64,000 bases of DNA from Leucaena leucocephala (GCA_037074615.1 CM073524.1:19545406-19609405), one strand, 5' to 3'. Numbered from the stretch's first letter, positions 32,943 to 46,421 are shown. A program made the numbers and translations. The notes: generated by a model from the letters alone, not told the origin.

Positions 32943-35034
32943 GGAGCTTAAGTCAATTTTGGATATTTTATGAATTTTTTAAAATAGAAAAATCAAAGAA
33001 AAATCAAGGAGCTTCAAGAGGAAGCCAAGGAGCACATGGTGGGACCCATATCGAGGGAAATATGGTGTCAAGAAGAAGAAAGAAACCTTATCCCATGTGC
33101 TGAAATTTATTAAAATAATATGAGAATTAAGTTAATGAAGATTAAAGAATTAAGTAGCCAATAAGATTCAAGATTAAGGAGTTGTAATAATTAGTTGAAG
33201 GAGGGATATTCTTGTCCCAAGATGTCAAAGTCTTAAACCTTGGAGAAACTATGGCCAAATAGAAACTCAAGCCAAGGCAAAGGAAGATTCAAGGCACTTT
33301 AGCTAAAGTTTAAGGTATGTAATCCTTCCTAGTTTATTTGTAACTGTTTTGGAAGGATGAAACCTAAGTTTTAATGGTAGAAAAGTGAGATATTTTCTTG
33401 GTAACCTTGCTATCCAAATCTGGACAGAAATGATGAAAGAAGAAAAGCAAGTTAGAATCAAGTAGAAGACACTTAGAAAAACTAGTTTGATGATTGGTTA
33501 TTGAATTGAGTTGATATTCTTGACTTTGCTCTTTCTTGAGGTCTTTCGGCCAAGGATTTTCTGGATAATAGAAGATGGAATTTCAATGATCTAATGCTTC
33601 CATTGAATTTAAAATATGTTTTTGTGTAGGTTGGATAGGTTTGAAACCTTGGAAGCATTGGAATTGAAAGTTGTACTTTTTGAAGTCTTCTCTGTACTGT
33701 TCACACTCATGAACAGTGATTACAATTTCATGATGTTGATGCTTCCAATGGTTTTAAAATGAAAAATTGTGTGGGATGAAATAGATAAACAAGTATTGGA
33801 AGCATTGGAATCAAAATGAGAATTTTTGAATGAAAAAGGGAAGTTATGCAATTTTGTCTAGAACAATGTGCAGCTGCTGGAATTTGTGAATTCTGAGTTC
33901 ATAAATGGATTTAGAAGGCCAAATTGTGTAGAGTAAAGTCAAGAAATCAATTGATTCAAAGACCAAGCTAATTAACAAAGATTAAAGAAAGTTACTTTAA
34001 TAGATAAAGTTCAGTGTTCAAGGAAGTTGGATTATAATGAGTTAATGGTAATGCAATGTTAGGATTTGGTTTGTGTGCTCAAAGAGGACAGTCACACCTC
34101 AAGGAGAAGTAGGAAGCAAGAGGTAAAGGAAAAGGATAAGGAAAGTAAGGAGTATGAGGTAGTGAACTTACCTACTTGTATGCTTATGCTTGGATGCTTT
34201 GTGTGATGTTTACTTACTATGATGATGTCAAGCATGTATGATTAAGTAATGCTCTGTTTTTTTTTATGCCATGGGCATATGTTATAATTAAGGGACATGG
34301 AAGCATGTAAGTATCATTATGCAAGCATGATCATTAAGTGCACATATAATAACATCAAGCATATAGTTGCATACATTGTATGGTTTCTGTTTACTACTGA
34401 GATTTCCCCTGAAATCTCACCCCCTACATGTCACCCCAACACAAAAAGGTTCTTCAAAGATGGAAGAAGATGAAGATGCAAGAAGATGAGTTAGGGGATA
34501 GATGGCTTGATTGATTGTACTTAATGTTATGTATGACTTATGTAATGTATACTTAGAAGCAGTACAATAGTTGCTATAATTAAAAATAGTAAATGATTAA
34601 ATAAATGTATGATGTTTTAGTAGTACTTAGTTAACATGTCAAGCTTCATTTTGACACTAAGTATGCCTTATTTTGATATTTGTACAAAGAGAACAAATTT
34701 TCCAAAGTTAGGGACCAGAAACTATTTTTCATAAATTTGACCAAATGAACAGTGATCTTTGACGATTAAACTGTACTGATTGGATGATCATTTGGTCTGA
34801 AACTTATTTTTCCCTTTAATTTCAAGATGTTAGATTCGAGTATAATTTTGAACCAGTTTATTTCTATTTTTCTATAATTAATTATGATTTTCTGAAGTTC
34901 ATTGCCAAATTTGGAATACCATATGAATAGTAACTCGAGAAGAGTACAAATTTTAGATTTAGCTAGTGGACTTCTAAGGTCTTGTAAGTGGTTCTAAATG
35001 CTACCGAATGGTCCCTAAGACATACGAAAGTAAG
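32943..35034 (+). mobile_element. N: plus-orientation LTR piece, truncated at both ends
   Basis: It matches H (about 53645-55790) and the reverse of R and E: GGTGGGACCCATATCG-like block, AAACCTAAGTTTTAATGG, hairpin 34399-34418 and the terminal GGTCCCTAAGACATACGAAAG. The first 750 or so bases of the LTR are missing at the join with B. At the right it lacks only the last few bases (GATGTTACA) before A resumes. No gene is present. Confidence 0.8.
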
Positions 35035-35142
35035 CATCTTCTATTATTTTTATTGTTGCTCTAAGTGTTTTAAAATTAATTGATTAATGTCTACAGGATT
35101 TTAAGGTTCCTCTGGGTGACCAGTTCGTATTGTTCAAATCAT
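35035..35142 (-). pseudogene. A gag N-terminus (continuation of 5724)
   Basis: From the ATG at 35142 the minus strand gives a broken copy of B's gag start, including DINQLIL and LEQQ, with several stops. It ends exactly where the 5724 side begins, by comparison with B 21041-21042. This shows that 1331-5724 and 35035 onward are one element. Confidence 0.8.
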
Positions 35143-35369
35143 TTTATTTTACTATATAAATATGAGAGGGAATGAAATAAATAACATAACTTATACTTCA
35201 TTCATATAATATTGTATACAAACAGTTTTCAAAACATTATACTTACATACTATCATGTATTATTTCTCAAGTGCAACTATCATACATATCTATTATACAT
35301 GGCTTATGTACATACATAACATTGTCATCCATAGATGTCACATCATATTATATTTTCTTAAAAGTTCTT

Positions 35370-35691
35370 CTAATAAACTCTTCTACCAAGAAGATCGAGT
35401 CTGGTATAGTTCTTCATCGAGATAACGATCTCATCATATCCTCCAAGTCTCTGTTGTGGGTAAAATATCATCCATGATATTAGTCTAGTCTTCTAATGTA
35501 AGGGTATTCCAATCAAAAGACTGATAAACTTCCCTTACCCTGTCTATAAAGTCTTGATAGATTCTGTAATCTTGATTTATCTCTTTGACTAGAAGGTGGC
35601 CTAAATCATATAGTTGCCTAGCTAATTCCCCAACATTCTCGAACTGGTCTTTAGTAATTATCTCTACAGGTACTATCTCTATGTCTTTAGA
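35370..35691 (-). pseudogene. A extra leader ORF, C-terminal part
   Basis: The minus strand encodes a stretch including ELARQLYDLGHLLVKEINQD and DWNTLTLED, followed by a TAG where B has Trp (TLEDW), then a degraded tail (DDILPT against B's SQILPY). It aligns with the end of B's leader ORF (21348-21617). The first 31 residues of the long frame reaching 35784 come from LTR P and do not belong. The remaining stretch to gag (35143-35369) is untranslated leader, aligning with B 21154-21347. Confidence 0.65.
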
Positions 35692-38600
35692 TGAAACATC
35701 CTTAATCTCATGCTTACATATACTCAATTGGAAGTATCTTAGATCATTGAAACACCATTTTACCTTAGAAACATGAATTCCCAAGAGTTAGGTTATCGGG
35801 TACTGTTCCCTTGGTAATTTCAGATTACACCATGAACTTTGAAAATTCATAATTAAATGTAAAAAAATCTAAATTAGGTGATTCCAATTTCAAACGAAAG
35901 ATATTTCATTTAACTTTGAGGGGAAAATATGAAAATGAGATTTCCTTGTCCAAATGAAATCAGTTTATTCGTTGAAGATCACTGTTCATTTGGTAAATCT
36001 AGAAGTTCCAGTTTTCTTGCCTCATTTTCAAAAATTCATTTCTCTTTGGTTACTTATCCAAATGAGTCATGTTACATATGTATCTAAATATACATATGTG
36101 TACTTTAAGCTCATAAAACCTCGTAGAAAAATTCGCTCATTTGCTAGTTGTAAACCTCGCATGAACTTCACTGCCTCTCAGGACTCGACTTATCTTGATC
36201 CAGATTTTAGGTCCAACTTTGAAAAATCATAACAATTAGAGTACTTAACCAAATTAGACGTTCTTGGTGCCCAATTAAATATCTAGATCTTAAATCTTTT
36301 CATATCAAATTTCATATTAAAACTCATCGGATAAGTCATTTAAACTATCACTAGAAGTACACTACCTCGGATCAGATTTGTTAGTAGCATACATCATACA
36401 CACCAAAACATCAACTTGTAAGTAAAGTGCACACTCTTTAAATTATATACAGTCATCCATCTACATTTACTCTCTTGCCTTGAGAAGATCCAGCACCTAG
36501 AGCATGGTTATTTATATGGAAGGAATGAGATTTCATGGAAATCTCAATAGCAAGTCATACAAACTATAAGGTTATGCATGCTTGATTAAATGCTTAACAT
36601 GTTATCATGCAATGGGAGCTAATTCATGAACATACATAAACAAACTCTAACATGCATATTGTCATGACATAGGTTGCAAGGAGTTGCACATATTCATAAC
36701 TCATCATCATCATCATAATCATCATCACATAACATATCATGCTCAACCAAACTTCATGCATAACAAGCAAGCATATTAATCAAACAACATAAGTTTATAG
36801 TTAAGTATTCTTGCTATCTCTTATGTATCTTTGCCAATTCCTTCTTGAATTGATCCTTCCTTCCCACAAATGTCAAAATCTAGGCATAACAAAGCAATTA
36901 CCAAGTTACAACTCAATTCCAATCCAATCTCAAGGCTAGGGCTCCATTAAGCCCCTTTCTTTTTCTGATTTGTGACTTATGCTTACATCTTTCTAAACTA
37001 AACTATCATGGTTCATTTCCACATAATTTTTCATGTAGAATCCAAATATACATTCAAAAATTACAGAATCCAATTGCATCTCATGCTGCTGTACAGAACC
37101 GAAAAGTGGCCTATGTTTTTCTAAAAATTCTCATTTTGATTCCAATGCTTCCAATACTTGTTTCCCTACTATAACCCCACGCAATTTTCCATTTTAAACT
37201 CATTGGAAGCATCAAAACCATGAAATTCCAACATATGAACAGTGATTGCATACTGTACAGAATAGAACACTCTCTTGGATTCACAAACATACTTGAATTC
37301 CTACGGCATTACCACTTGATTCTAGCTTGTTTAAGCTTGTCTAAACTATCCATAACATAAAACTCATGTTCTTTTCACACATACGCAGAAATTCCAGCAG
37401 CACCTCCACAAGATTTATGCCTCAAAAACCACTTAAAACCAAGAACAAATCTACTAGAACATAGTCTAGGATCAAGGGAACTAATTACATTGATAGTTCC
37501 TCCAAGGTGCTTGCTTCCTTTTGGCTTGAGTAAAAATTTTGCAAGAGGTTCCCTAGGGTTGTCATGCATGCCGAATAAAGTCTGAATTTGGGGGGTATTT
37601 ATAGGCAAACTTGAGTGGAAATGAAAGGCCAAGATCATTTTGTACACTATTTGATCTAAAGGCTAAGATTTAATCTTGGATTTTCTTTTCTTTTTCATCT
37701 TTTACATCACCTTGATGACATCAACCAAGGGACACCTCATGGGACACCTAATCACTCACATGGCGAAATTGAAGAGCCAAGAAGCCTATGGAAAATTTCC
37801 AGTCCAATTCGGTACCGGCCTAGTCCGATTTCCCAAAAACTGAACTATTTTCTGAATCTAATTTTTCTGAGATTCCATAATATATTTTCAGACCTTAAAT
37901 CCAGTTTCTGGATTCTTTTTATCATTGACATTCTTATACTGGGTCTAAACTTAATTACAGATCCCTTACAAAATGACCAAAATACCCTTGGTGTCCTTTC
38001 TTGCACTATATTAACCCTAGGGGCAAAATCATCATTTCACACCTCTTTGAACCATATTAGAGCATATACTGACTTTGACTAACTCTTCCTATATATGTCT
38101 TGGAGTTTTGTCCTGTCCAAAATGACCAAAATACCCTCCATTCATCTATTACTCCTTAAGACAACACAGGGGCATTTTTGTAATTTTGCACTTTTCTGGG
38201 GTCCCTGTAACACCCCAATTTTTAGGCCTAGAGATGCCATAAGGAGAATTCAAGGGCATAATCGTAATTATGGGAAAGATCGGGCTGGTAGCCGATGAGT
38301 ACCATATTTTGCCAGAAAATAGAGAAAATTATGCTGATCATTTCACTGAACTGTGAAATGTGCATATGAGGTCTCTATGTGTATGAAAGAATTAGAAATG
38401 TGACCAGGGGTAAAATGGTCATTTTGGAAAAGTGTGCGCGTGAGTGCTTTTTCAGGCCAAAACAGCCCGATCCGGATAAAATATCTGAAAATACCGGGAG
38501 ATAGAGAAAATGATTCCGGATTGAATGAGGAGTCACAGAATTTTGATTTGAGGTCCCGATTTTTCTGTAAAAATTCCTGAAGATCGGAATTTACAGTTAT

Positions 38601-41600
38601 AATCGGTAAAGGAAAGACAGTCCGAATAGAAATTATCGGACAATGGCTAGAGGCCATACAGTGTTTTCTAAGGCCCGTAGTGACACCAGGGAAGGCCCAG
38701 GCCCATAATATCAGTTCAGTGGTAAGAGGGGCCGGTGTCCGGGAAAAAGGTGCAAAATGACGAAAATGCCCTTATGTTATAGAATAACTGAAGAATAAGT
38801 AAAGGGTATTTTGGTCATTTGGCTAAGGTTAGACAGTCAAGAAGGGGTATCTGGATAGTTGACCAGGGCCAGAGAATACTCTGGTAAAAGATGAAAAGAC
38901 AATAATGCCCCTAGACCTAGTAAAGGAAATGAAAGGACTTAAGGGCAATTATGGAAAGTTTCAAGGCCAAAAAGGAAAGTAGACAAAAATGTGGGGTCCT
39001 TAAGTGTAATTTTAGCCAAGTAATAAGGGACTTAAATGAAAAGAAGAAAAGTTCCCTAGGGCTAAATTGTAATTAAAGAAAGTCAGGCCGGAAGTGGTTT
39101 GGACTGTCCGAAAGCATTTCAGTCCCAGATTTCACCGGTAGAGAGAGCAAGTGACGCTCGGTAATCTGGCTTAATACAGGAATTTTTGAAGACTCCAGAT
39201 AGCCAGAAATGGACTGATCGTCCAAAAGTTATAAAAATTCATACCGGATATCCTAGAATTCAGATCTAGGTGAGAAAATACAGGATGATACGTCCTTATG
39301 GGGCGGATGTAGGGAAACTGACAGAATACCGATAGGAGGCCTGTAGAAAAAGTTATTCGCAAATCAGAAAATCCAGACGGGAGTGTGAGGCCTCCGGGGA
39401 TCCGATAGGGAGATTTATCGGTATTTGAAAGGGGACTGAATGAGTTCGGATGACCTCAGTCAGATGACTGATATGACTCACAGTGATGCCTGAACACCGC
39501 AGGCCAGTGTATCGGACAGAAGGAGCCGGTGTCCGGATATGTGTATAAACGGTGAATAATAGATAAAATATTCAATAATTATTAACGGGGGAAGATTCCT
39601 CGTAATGCGTGCCATGAAGGTATTGGACCCGGAAAGGCCCAATAATGGCGCCAACAGAGGCCCAATGAGACACTTGGACTGATAGGTGGGCCAGTGTCCG
39701 GCAGAACCCCGGAAAAGTGCGAAATTACGAAAATGCCCCTGTGTTGTACAAAAGTGTAACAGATGAATGGAGGGCATTTTGGTAATTCTGGACAGGCCCA
39801 GAAGCCAAGGTATATACAGATAAAGCTACTTAGAGTCAATATATGCCCTGACAGAGTACAGAAGGGTGTAAAATGACGATTTTACCCTTAGGGTTAAAAT
39901 AGTGCAAGAAAAGGCACCCAAGGGTATTTTGGTAATTTGCCAAGGGCTGTTTCTTGAGAATCGAGCCATCAGAGTACTTGGGCTTGATCAGGATCCAAGA
40001 CAACATTCCCAAAGCCCAAAAACGTAGCCCATGAAGTATGTGGGAAAAAGTGGCATTAAAATACTATTTTAATGCTGTTTCAATAAAGTAAAGTTACTCG
40101 GTCGGCACGATAACCGAGGAGGCGATCAGATAAAGTCCTGGATTTATCTGGATAGCATTGGAAGGCGTGACAGGTGCCAGTAAGATGACACATGGCGCCA
40201 ACATAAAGGCAGAAGAAAAAGTTGAGGACACGTATTACGAGGCAAGAGATTGGACCGGTGAGTCAGCATGCTGAGTCAGCTGCTGAGGTGTCCAGGATTT
40301 CAGACATGTGATAAATGTGGCGCTGAGGTGTCCTGGTGAGGTGTCCCGAAGATGTCATGCATGATGCAGTAAAGGAGGAATTAAGAAAAATAGGAAAATC
40401 CAGGAAAAACCAGGACCGCAGGATCAAAGTTCATGATAATTACAGAATTGCCATTGAAGGCAATTATAAATACCCCCCCTTGGCTCATTTGCATTCACGC
40501 ATAGCTTGGGTAAGGGAGAGAAAGAAGAGAGAGAAGGAGAAGGAAAGGAAGAGAGAAAGGAGAAAAGGAAGTAAGGAAGTTCTGGCGGAGCTGGAAGCAG
40601 AATAAAGATAGTGGAGTTCTGCTAAGCTAGCCAGGTAGTAACTAATCTTAGCTTTTATGTAATGGCTTTGTGATTTGTTGTGCTATTGTTTGGTTGGATT
40701 GTTGTCTTATATGTTATGTCTGAAGCTCTGCTGTAATGCTATGATCATATGTTATTAAGCATGGAAGCACGCAGCATACTTATCTGTACACAATCACAAG
40801 CAAGCACTGTCACTCTGCATTACATATATTGTTATGATTATTGCTACTGAGATTCCCCCGAATCTCATCCCAATAAGTAAACCATTATAGGGGAGGTTAT
40901 GTCAAAATAAATTCTGGGAATTTTAAGAGACGCCGTTATGCTGCCAAAGTAAAGACTGAACATCAGTATATGATAAGTACTGTGTACGTAGTGCTGTCTA
41001 AGGAGGCTAGAAGTGAGTGGACCTAGCCGGTTCATCTAGTCTTTCCTGGGTACTACGTAGAATGGTAGTTCTCATGAGGGGATTACCGAATCAGTACGGT
41101 TCAGTTCTTTGTACAGATGAAGCGTAGCGGTTATGCTGCCGGAGTTTAGGCAGAAAAAGATGTAATAGAGATATGAGAATTTATGTACATGTCCAAATGT
41201 AAAACAACTTATTAATTAATAATAATTGTTGTTTGGCATGTTTGACTGATGTATGAGGGATGTATGCATATGTATGCAAAGTAGAAATGCTGAAATATAC
41301 CACTGTGAACAGTAATACGTGGTGACAGGGTCATGTTTGATAAATGATTAAAAATAGTAAATGGATAAATAAATGTACGAAATTTTTATGGTAAATAGTA
41401 TACATACCAAGATTTAATTTGATATATAAAACGTCTCATTTGGATATCTACACAAGGAGATATAAATTATCAAAGTTGGGACCAGAATGCTGGATTCAGG
41501 AGAAAAACGCTGGATGAACAGTAAAATAGAAACGTTGACTGAAGTTGACTCGGTCAATGCATGGTCAACGAGTTATTTTTCCCTGAAAGGTAATTGAGTT

Positions 41601-42712
41601 AGATTCATTTATCAATTGGAACCACTTCATTTCTATTTTTATAGAATTAGTTATGATTTTTCGAAGTCGGGTCACTCATCTGGAAGTTACACATTGAACA
41701 GTACTTGATAAGAGTAAAACTCCAGATTGAGAAATTGGACTTCAATGACCTTGAAAGTGGTTCTAAATGCTACTGAATGGTCCCTAAGACATACGAAAGT
41801 AAGGATGTTTCAGTCCCCCTGTACACTGGCCCACCTATCAATCCAAGTGTCTTATTGGGCCTTCGTTGGCGCCAGTTTTGGGCCTTTATAGGGTCCACCA
41901 CCTTTATGGCACAAATCCTGAGAAATCTCTTCCGGAGATATTCATCGGGTATTTTTTCCATTGTACACCATTTCTACGCCTTTTCGGACACTGACTCCTT
42001 TTATTAGATAAACTGATATACTGAGTCTAGGCATCCCTTTAGTTCATAACAGGCATCTGACTGATGTCATCTGAGCTCATTCAGTCCCAATTTGAATACC
42101 GATAAATCTCTCAATCGGATACCCGAAGATCACAAACTCCCGTCTGAATTCACTAATAAGTGAATAACTTTTTTTACAGACCTCCTTTCGGTATTCTGCC
42201 AGTTCTCTGACCTTGATCTCTGCAGGATGCGTCATCCTGTAATTTTTCACTCATATCTGAGGTCTAAGAGATTTGATAAAAATTTCATATAACTTTTAGA
42301 CTATCAGATAAATTTCAGCTATCTGGAGTTCTAATAAAATTCCTGTATTAAGCTGGATTAACAAGTATCAGTTGCTCTATCTATTGGTAAAATCTGGGAC
42401 TGATCTGAATTCAGTTAGGATTATGCTTGTGTTAGGTCTAATTTCCCATAATTATATTTTTGCCCCTTGAACTTTTCTTAAATTACCTTTATGTCCTCAA
42501 ATTTGGCTAAAATTACATTTAAAGACCCCACATTTTTGTCTATTTTTTTCTTTTGGCCTTAAACCTTTCATAATTGCACTTAAGTCCTTACATTTTCTTT
42601 CTTTTTCAATTCAATCCCTTTCCTTACATAAATAGCTAAATCTTGTCCTGAAAATCTCACATATTATTCAATCTGTACATACAAATCAGTACAGAAAATT
42701 AGGGATATTACA
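35692..42712 (-). mobile_element. P: solo LTR, minus, 3.4 kb without Q
   Basis: The plus strand starts TGAAACATCC at 35692 and ends GGGATATTACA at 42712. Perfect TTAGA duplications lie at 35687-35691 and 42713-42717. A's leader ORF resumes on both sides. The LTR is of B's type but lacks B's extra terminal block. TATA box 37596-37604, hairpin 36527-36545. It is interrupted by Q, and the part after Q is 41818-42712. No internal sequence adjoins, so it is a solo LTR. Confidence 0.93.
38206..41812 (+). mobile_element. Q: solo LTR, plus, 3607 bp, inside P
   Basis: It starts TGTAACACCCCAATTTTTAG and ends AAGGATGTTTCA, with perfect GTCCC duplications at 38201-38205 and 41813-41817. TATA box 40465-40472, GA tract 40515-40580, hairpin 40849-40866, 150-bp module about 40975-41105. 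It is closely related to the C LTRs but in the opposite orientation. The Lys/Arg/Glu-rich frame 40336-40605 is a by-product of the GA tract. Confidence 0.94.
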
Positions 42713-43204
42713 TTAGACACCAAGTGTATCATTATTATAGGTTGACTATGACCTAGAACATCTATCTGATTATGCATCTGATAGGTCCAGGAACATTTGG
42801 GTTAACAGACTGTATAGGTATAGGGTCTATTGTACCCAAGACCTAGGAATGGAACTCATTAGATTGTAATGGTTGAGGGTACAATATACCTCTCTCATCT
42901 AGATAAACTTTGTCAATTTTTGAGCTAAGGTATGACATATCTGGGGGTATAGCCTGTAAAGGAGAAGCTGGAATAGGTTCCTCTGATGTACTATCTATAT
43001 CATTAGACCCTACAGATGAACTACATATTTGTCTAAATCAGTGTCCTCATAATCCATAACATGTATTATTGGAAGCCAAAAATCCTCATTATCCAACATA
43101 AGCTCCTCTTTTGAGTTTAATCCAGACTTATCTGAACATATGACCTTAGGCATAGGATCCCCCTGATTAATTGTTGTTTCTGATCCAATCCTATGTATAG
43201 TAAT
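42713..43204 (-). pseudogene. A extra leader ORF, N-terminal part
   Basis: The minus strand reads RIGSETTINQGDPMPKV near its start, matching RTR-stop-ETTVNQGDPKPEV in B and showing that B's TGA was once Ser. The ATG of B is ATT here (43202-43204). An acidic segment and a VPGP motif follow, as in B. The ORF continues at 35691 after removal of P. Function unknown. Confidence 0.65.
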
Positions 43205-43307
43205 CTTTTTCCTGCACCCAATAACTTAGGGTTAATTATGACAAATTATGATAATTTATCTATCTATAAATAATCTATTCAGAACATTTCCTAAGCCAAA
43301 ATTCTTT

Positions 43308-43319
43308 ACTCTAATACCA
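43308..43319 (-). promoter_or_regulatory. A primer binding site, decayed
   Basis: The minus strand TGGTATTAGAGT differs from the initiator-tRNA-Met site of B, C and G (TGGTATCAGAGC) at two bases. It lies two bases from the LTR end at 43322. Confidence 0.82.
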
Positions 43320-43321
43320 AA

Positions 43322-44821
43322 TGTCATGTCCTCATTTTCATCCTCAATTATGTTCAATTGGAAGTAGTTTGAACCAATACAATACCTCTTTAATTTAGAA
43401 AAATGAATTTTGGGTACTATTCATTTGGTATTCTAGATTACAGACCCAACTTTAAAAATTTATAATTAAATCTAAAAAAATAAAACAGGACTAGTTCAAA
43501 TCTGTAATGAAAGCTCCTTCATTAAACTATGATAAAAAAATATAAAACTGAGGTTTCATTGGCTAAATGAATACAATTTTTTGGTTGAAGAAACAATGTT
43601 CATTTAGTATATCTGGAAGTTTCAATTTTCTTGCCTTAAATTCAAAAATTCATTTCTCTTTGTTCACTTATTCAAATGAAACGTGTTACCTATGGATTTG
43701 AAGCATGAGACATGCTATTTAAGCCCATAAGATTTTATGAGAAAATTCGTTCATTTGCTATTTGAAATTTACTTTTGAACCTCATTGCCTTTGGAATCTC
43801 ATTTTATCCCATTCCAGATTTTATCTCAAAATTGGAAAAATCATATTAAATTGAAAACTTAATCAATTGAGTTGTTCTTGGTGTCCATTTAAAGCTCTGT
43901 ATCTTAGCTATTTTCATACCAAATTTCACGTCATAAGTCGTTGGTTAAGTCATGGAAAATACCCTCATAAGCTCACTGCCTTATAATACATACACACCAT
44001 AATGTACTATTGCATCCCCATAATGTCATATAGCCAACTTATCTTAAAATACATGTTCATTCATCCATATTTAACCTTTTTCCTTTGGAGGTTCCAGCAT
44101 CTATAACATGGTTATGCATATGGAAAGAATGAGATTTCATGGAAATCTCAATAGCAATCATACAAACTACAATATCATGCTTGCTTGATTAAATGCCTAA
44201 CATGTTACCATAATATGGGAGCTACTTCATGATCATACATAAGCAAACTCTAAATGCATATTGTCATAACTTTAGTTGCAAGGTGTTGCATTCATTCATA
44301 CATCATCATCATCATCATAGTATCACTTTAAGCTCAACCAAGAATCATAACTAACAAGCAAGCATAAAGTCAAACAACCATAAAATTATAGTTAGGTATT
44401 CTTGCTACCTCTTAAGCTATCTTTGTCAAGCTTTTCTTGAGATGGTCTTCTTTCCAAACAAATGTCAAAACCTAGCCATTACAAAGCAATAGGAAGTTAC
44501 AACTCATTCTAAAATAATTCCAAGACTAGGTTTTCACTAAGTTCCATTCTTTGTCCATGTTATGTCTTATACTTTTATCTTTTCCAAAATAAATTCTCAT
44601 AGTTTATTTCCACATAATTTTTCATGTAGAATCCAAATATGAAATTAGAATTTCCAAAATCAAACTCCTTCCTTTATAGAACTGAAACACCTCCTCTTGT
44701 TTTCCAAAAATTCTCATTTTGATTCCAATGCTTCCACTACTTATTTCTCTACCTTATCCAACACAATTTCCCATTTTAAACCCATTGAAAGCTTCAAAAT
44801 CATGAAATTCTCATATGTGAA
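43322..44821 (-). mobile_element. A 5' LTR, first part
   Basis: The plus strand begins TGTCATGTCC next to the primer site. It resembles LTRs K and P (hairpin 44131-44149; TTCTCATTTTGATTCCAATG segment near 44712). It is broken at 44821 by insert L and continues at 46422-46589. A's matching 3' LTR is not in the window. Confidence 0.85.
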
Positions 44822-46417
44822 TCATAACTATTATTTTAATTATGAAACAAAATTAAGCTAACTAATAGTAAAGTGGAGGCTAACCTAGGTCGGATCACAA
44901 GGAGCTATTGGATGTTAGAGTTCCTAATTAATCTATTGAGCCACAATTTAACAAATTAAGCAGATGAGTTGTGTGTTGAACTATTTGAACTAAAACTGAA
45001 TGTAAATTCTACGATATTGTTTATGATTTATGTGTTTATAATGGTGAGATGAATGAATGATGACAAGTGTGTTCCCTTGGAGATTACCTGACCTTTATTA
45101 TCCATAGAATATCAAGAGTTAATCAGTTGAATTAGAATAGTTTAGCTAACAACTCGCTAGATAAATCTCAATCAAAGCTATAACTCGCAGACATCAATAG
45201 AGAATAGGAATCATTCAACTTAGAGATAGTAGAATATGAATATTAACCAGAGGATCATTAATGTAGAAATAAGGAATCCAACTTGGTTCCCTAATTCTTT
45301 GTCATCTATTACTCTAGTTGAATCAATAAACCAGAAGTAAATATATCAACTAGATACAGTTAAATATGACTTAAAGACTCAATAAACTCCCTATTAAGCT
45401 CGAAAGACTCTGGTTTGGTGTCATCTCCAAGGAAGCACAGCTGCGCAGCCTTGCATTGCTATCTAAAATCCAGCAGTAACCATCGGTACAGCAACAGTAG
45501 TCATGTGGAAATGAAAGGAGAAGATGAAGATGAATTATAGAACTTTCCTCTGGTTTTATTAACTAGAACAGAGGAAAGTAATAGAAGAGAAATATAGATG
45601 GAGAAAGAGAAGATTATGTGTGTGAGTGATCTGAAAGTGTGGATGTATGGAATATAAGAATGGAATTGCGGTGTATGGTGAGAGATCTGCGTATGAAGTG
45701 TCAGGTCCAGGTGATGAATGATATGGAATGCTGTACAGATTGTGTGATATATAGGAGAAGTCTGAAATGCATGAGTGAGTCAATGGAGCTGTCCAGATAT
45801 CCTCCAACTGTCAGCATATGATCTGGTATTTTGTTTACAGCCCATACTCCCCACTTGCTGTTAGCAACTTACTCATTCTATTCAGATGGAGTATGCTGAT
45901 ATGTGAACAGTACCAGATGCTTGAACAGTGCTTAAATCATGCATGATCTCCCACTTGTAATTTATTATCAGCTCTTATTTATAGTCTGTTAAGTCCAGTT
46001 ATGCAATTCATCACATGCTTAAATCACCTTCTATCTAGCTGTCCCTTCTGTCATTCGCTGATTGATCTATGCATTGAAGTTGGGTCACGACTGTAGGTAC
46101 ATCAGGTCGCGACTAATATTTATAGAGAACACTTCTTCTTTGCTGATTGACATATGGTCGCGATAGTGAGTACCTAAGGTCGCGACCAAAGTCCACAAGG
46201 AAGCTCTACTTTGCTGATTGATTGTTGTGTTAACCTAAAATGGATATTTAATAGATTATTTATCCAATTAAGCACTAAAATCACATCATTTGAATTCCCA
46301 CTTGTCCAATTTCATATTATTAACTACTTTGCTCAATATAGTAGTAAATGTGGATAAGAATCAATAATAAACTCTTTTTTAACATATTAAAAATCAATAC
46401 AAATATGAGTTTATTAA
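44822..46417 (-). mobile_element. L: unclassified 1.6-kb insert in A's 5' LTR
   Basis: Comparison with P (37230-37260) and K (50395-50420) shows extra sequence between CATATGTGAA and GAACAATGATTTG. Borders are placed by a possible TGAA duplication (44818-44821, 46418-46421) and are approximate. There are no chromovirus motifs. The minus strand has AAGTGGGA-type purine stretches (at about 45949 and 46300), reminiscent of Copia purine tracts, and GGTCGCGAC motifs at 46100-46190. The 82-residue frame at 45559-45807 shows no known domain. It may be a Copia-related or other non-autonomous element, on either strand. Confidence 0.5.
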
Positions 46418-46421
46418 TGAA

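Noticed and set aside
36700..36730. CATCAT microsatellite runs here and at 44303-44320
   Set aside because: Short, ordinary simple repeats at the same place in related LTRs; no sign of function.
45559..45807. An 82-residue frame inside L
   Set aside because: His/Ser/Tyr-rich, no motif, no second copy to test conservation. Not supported as a gene.
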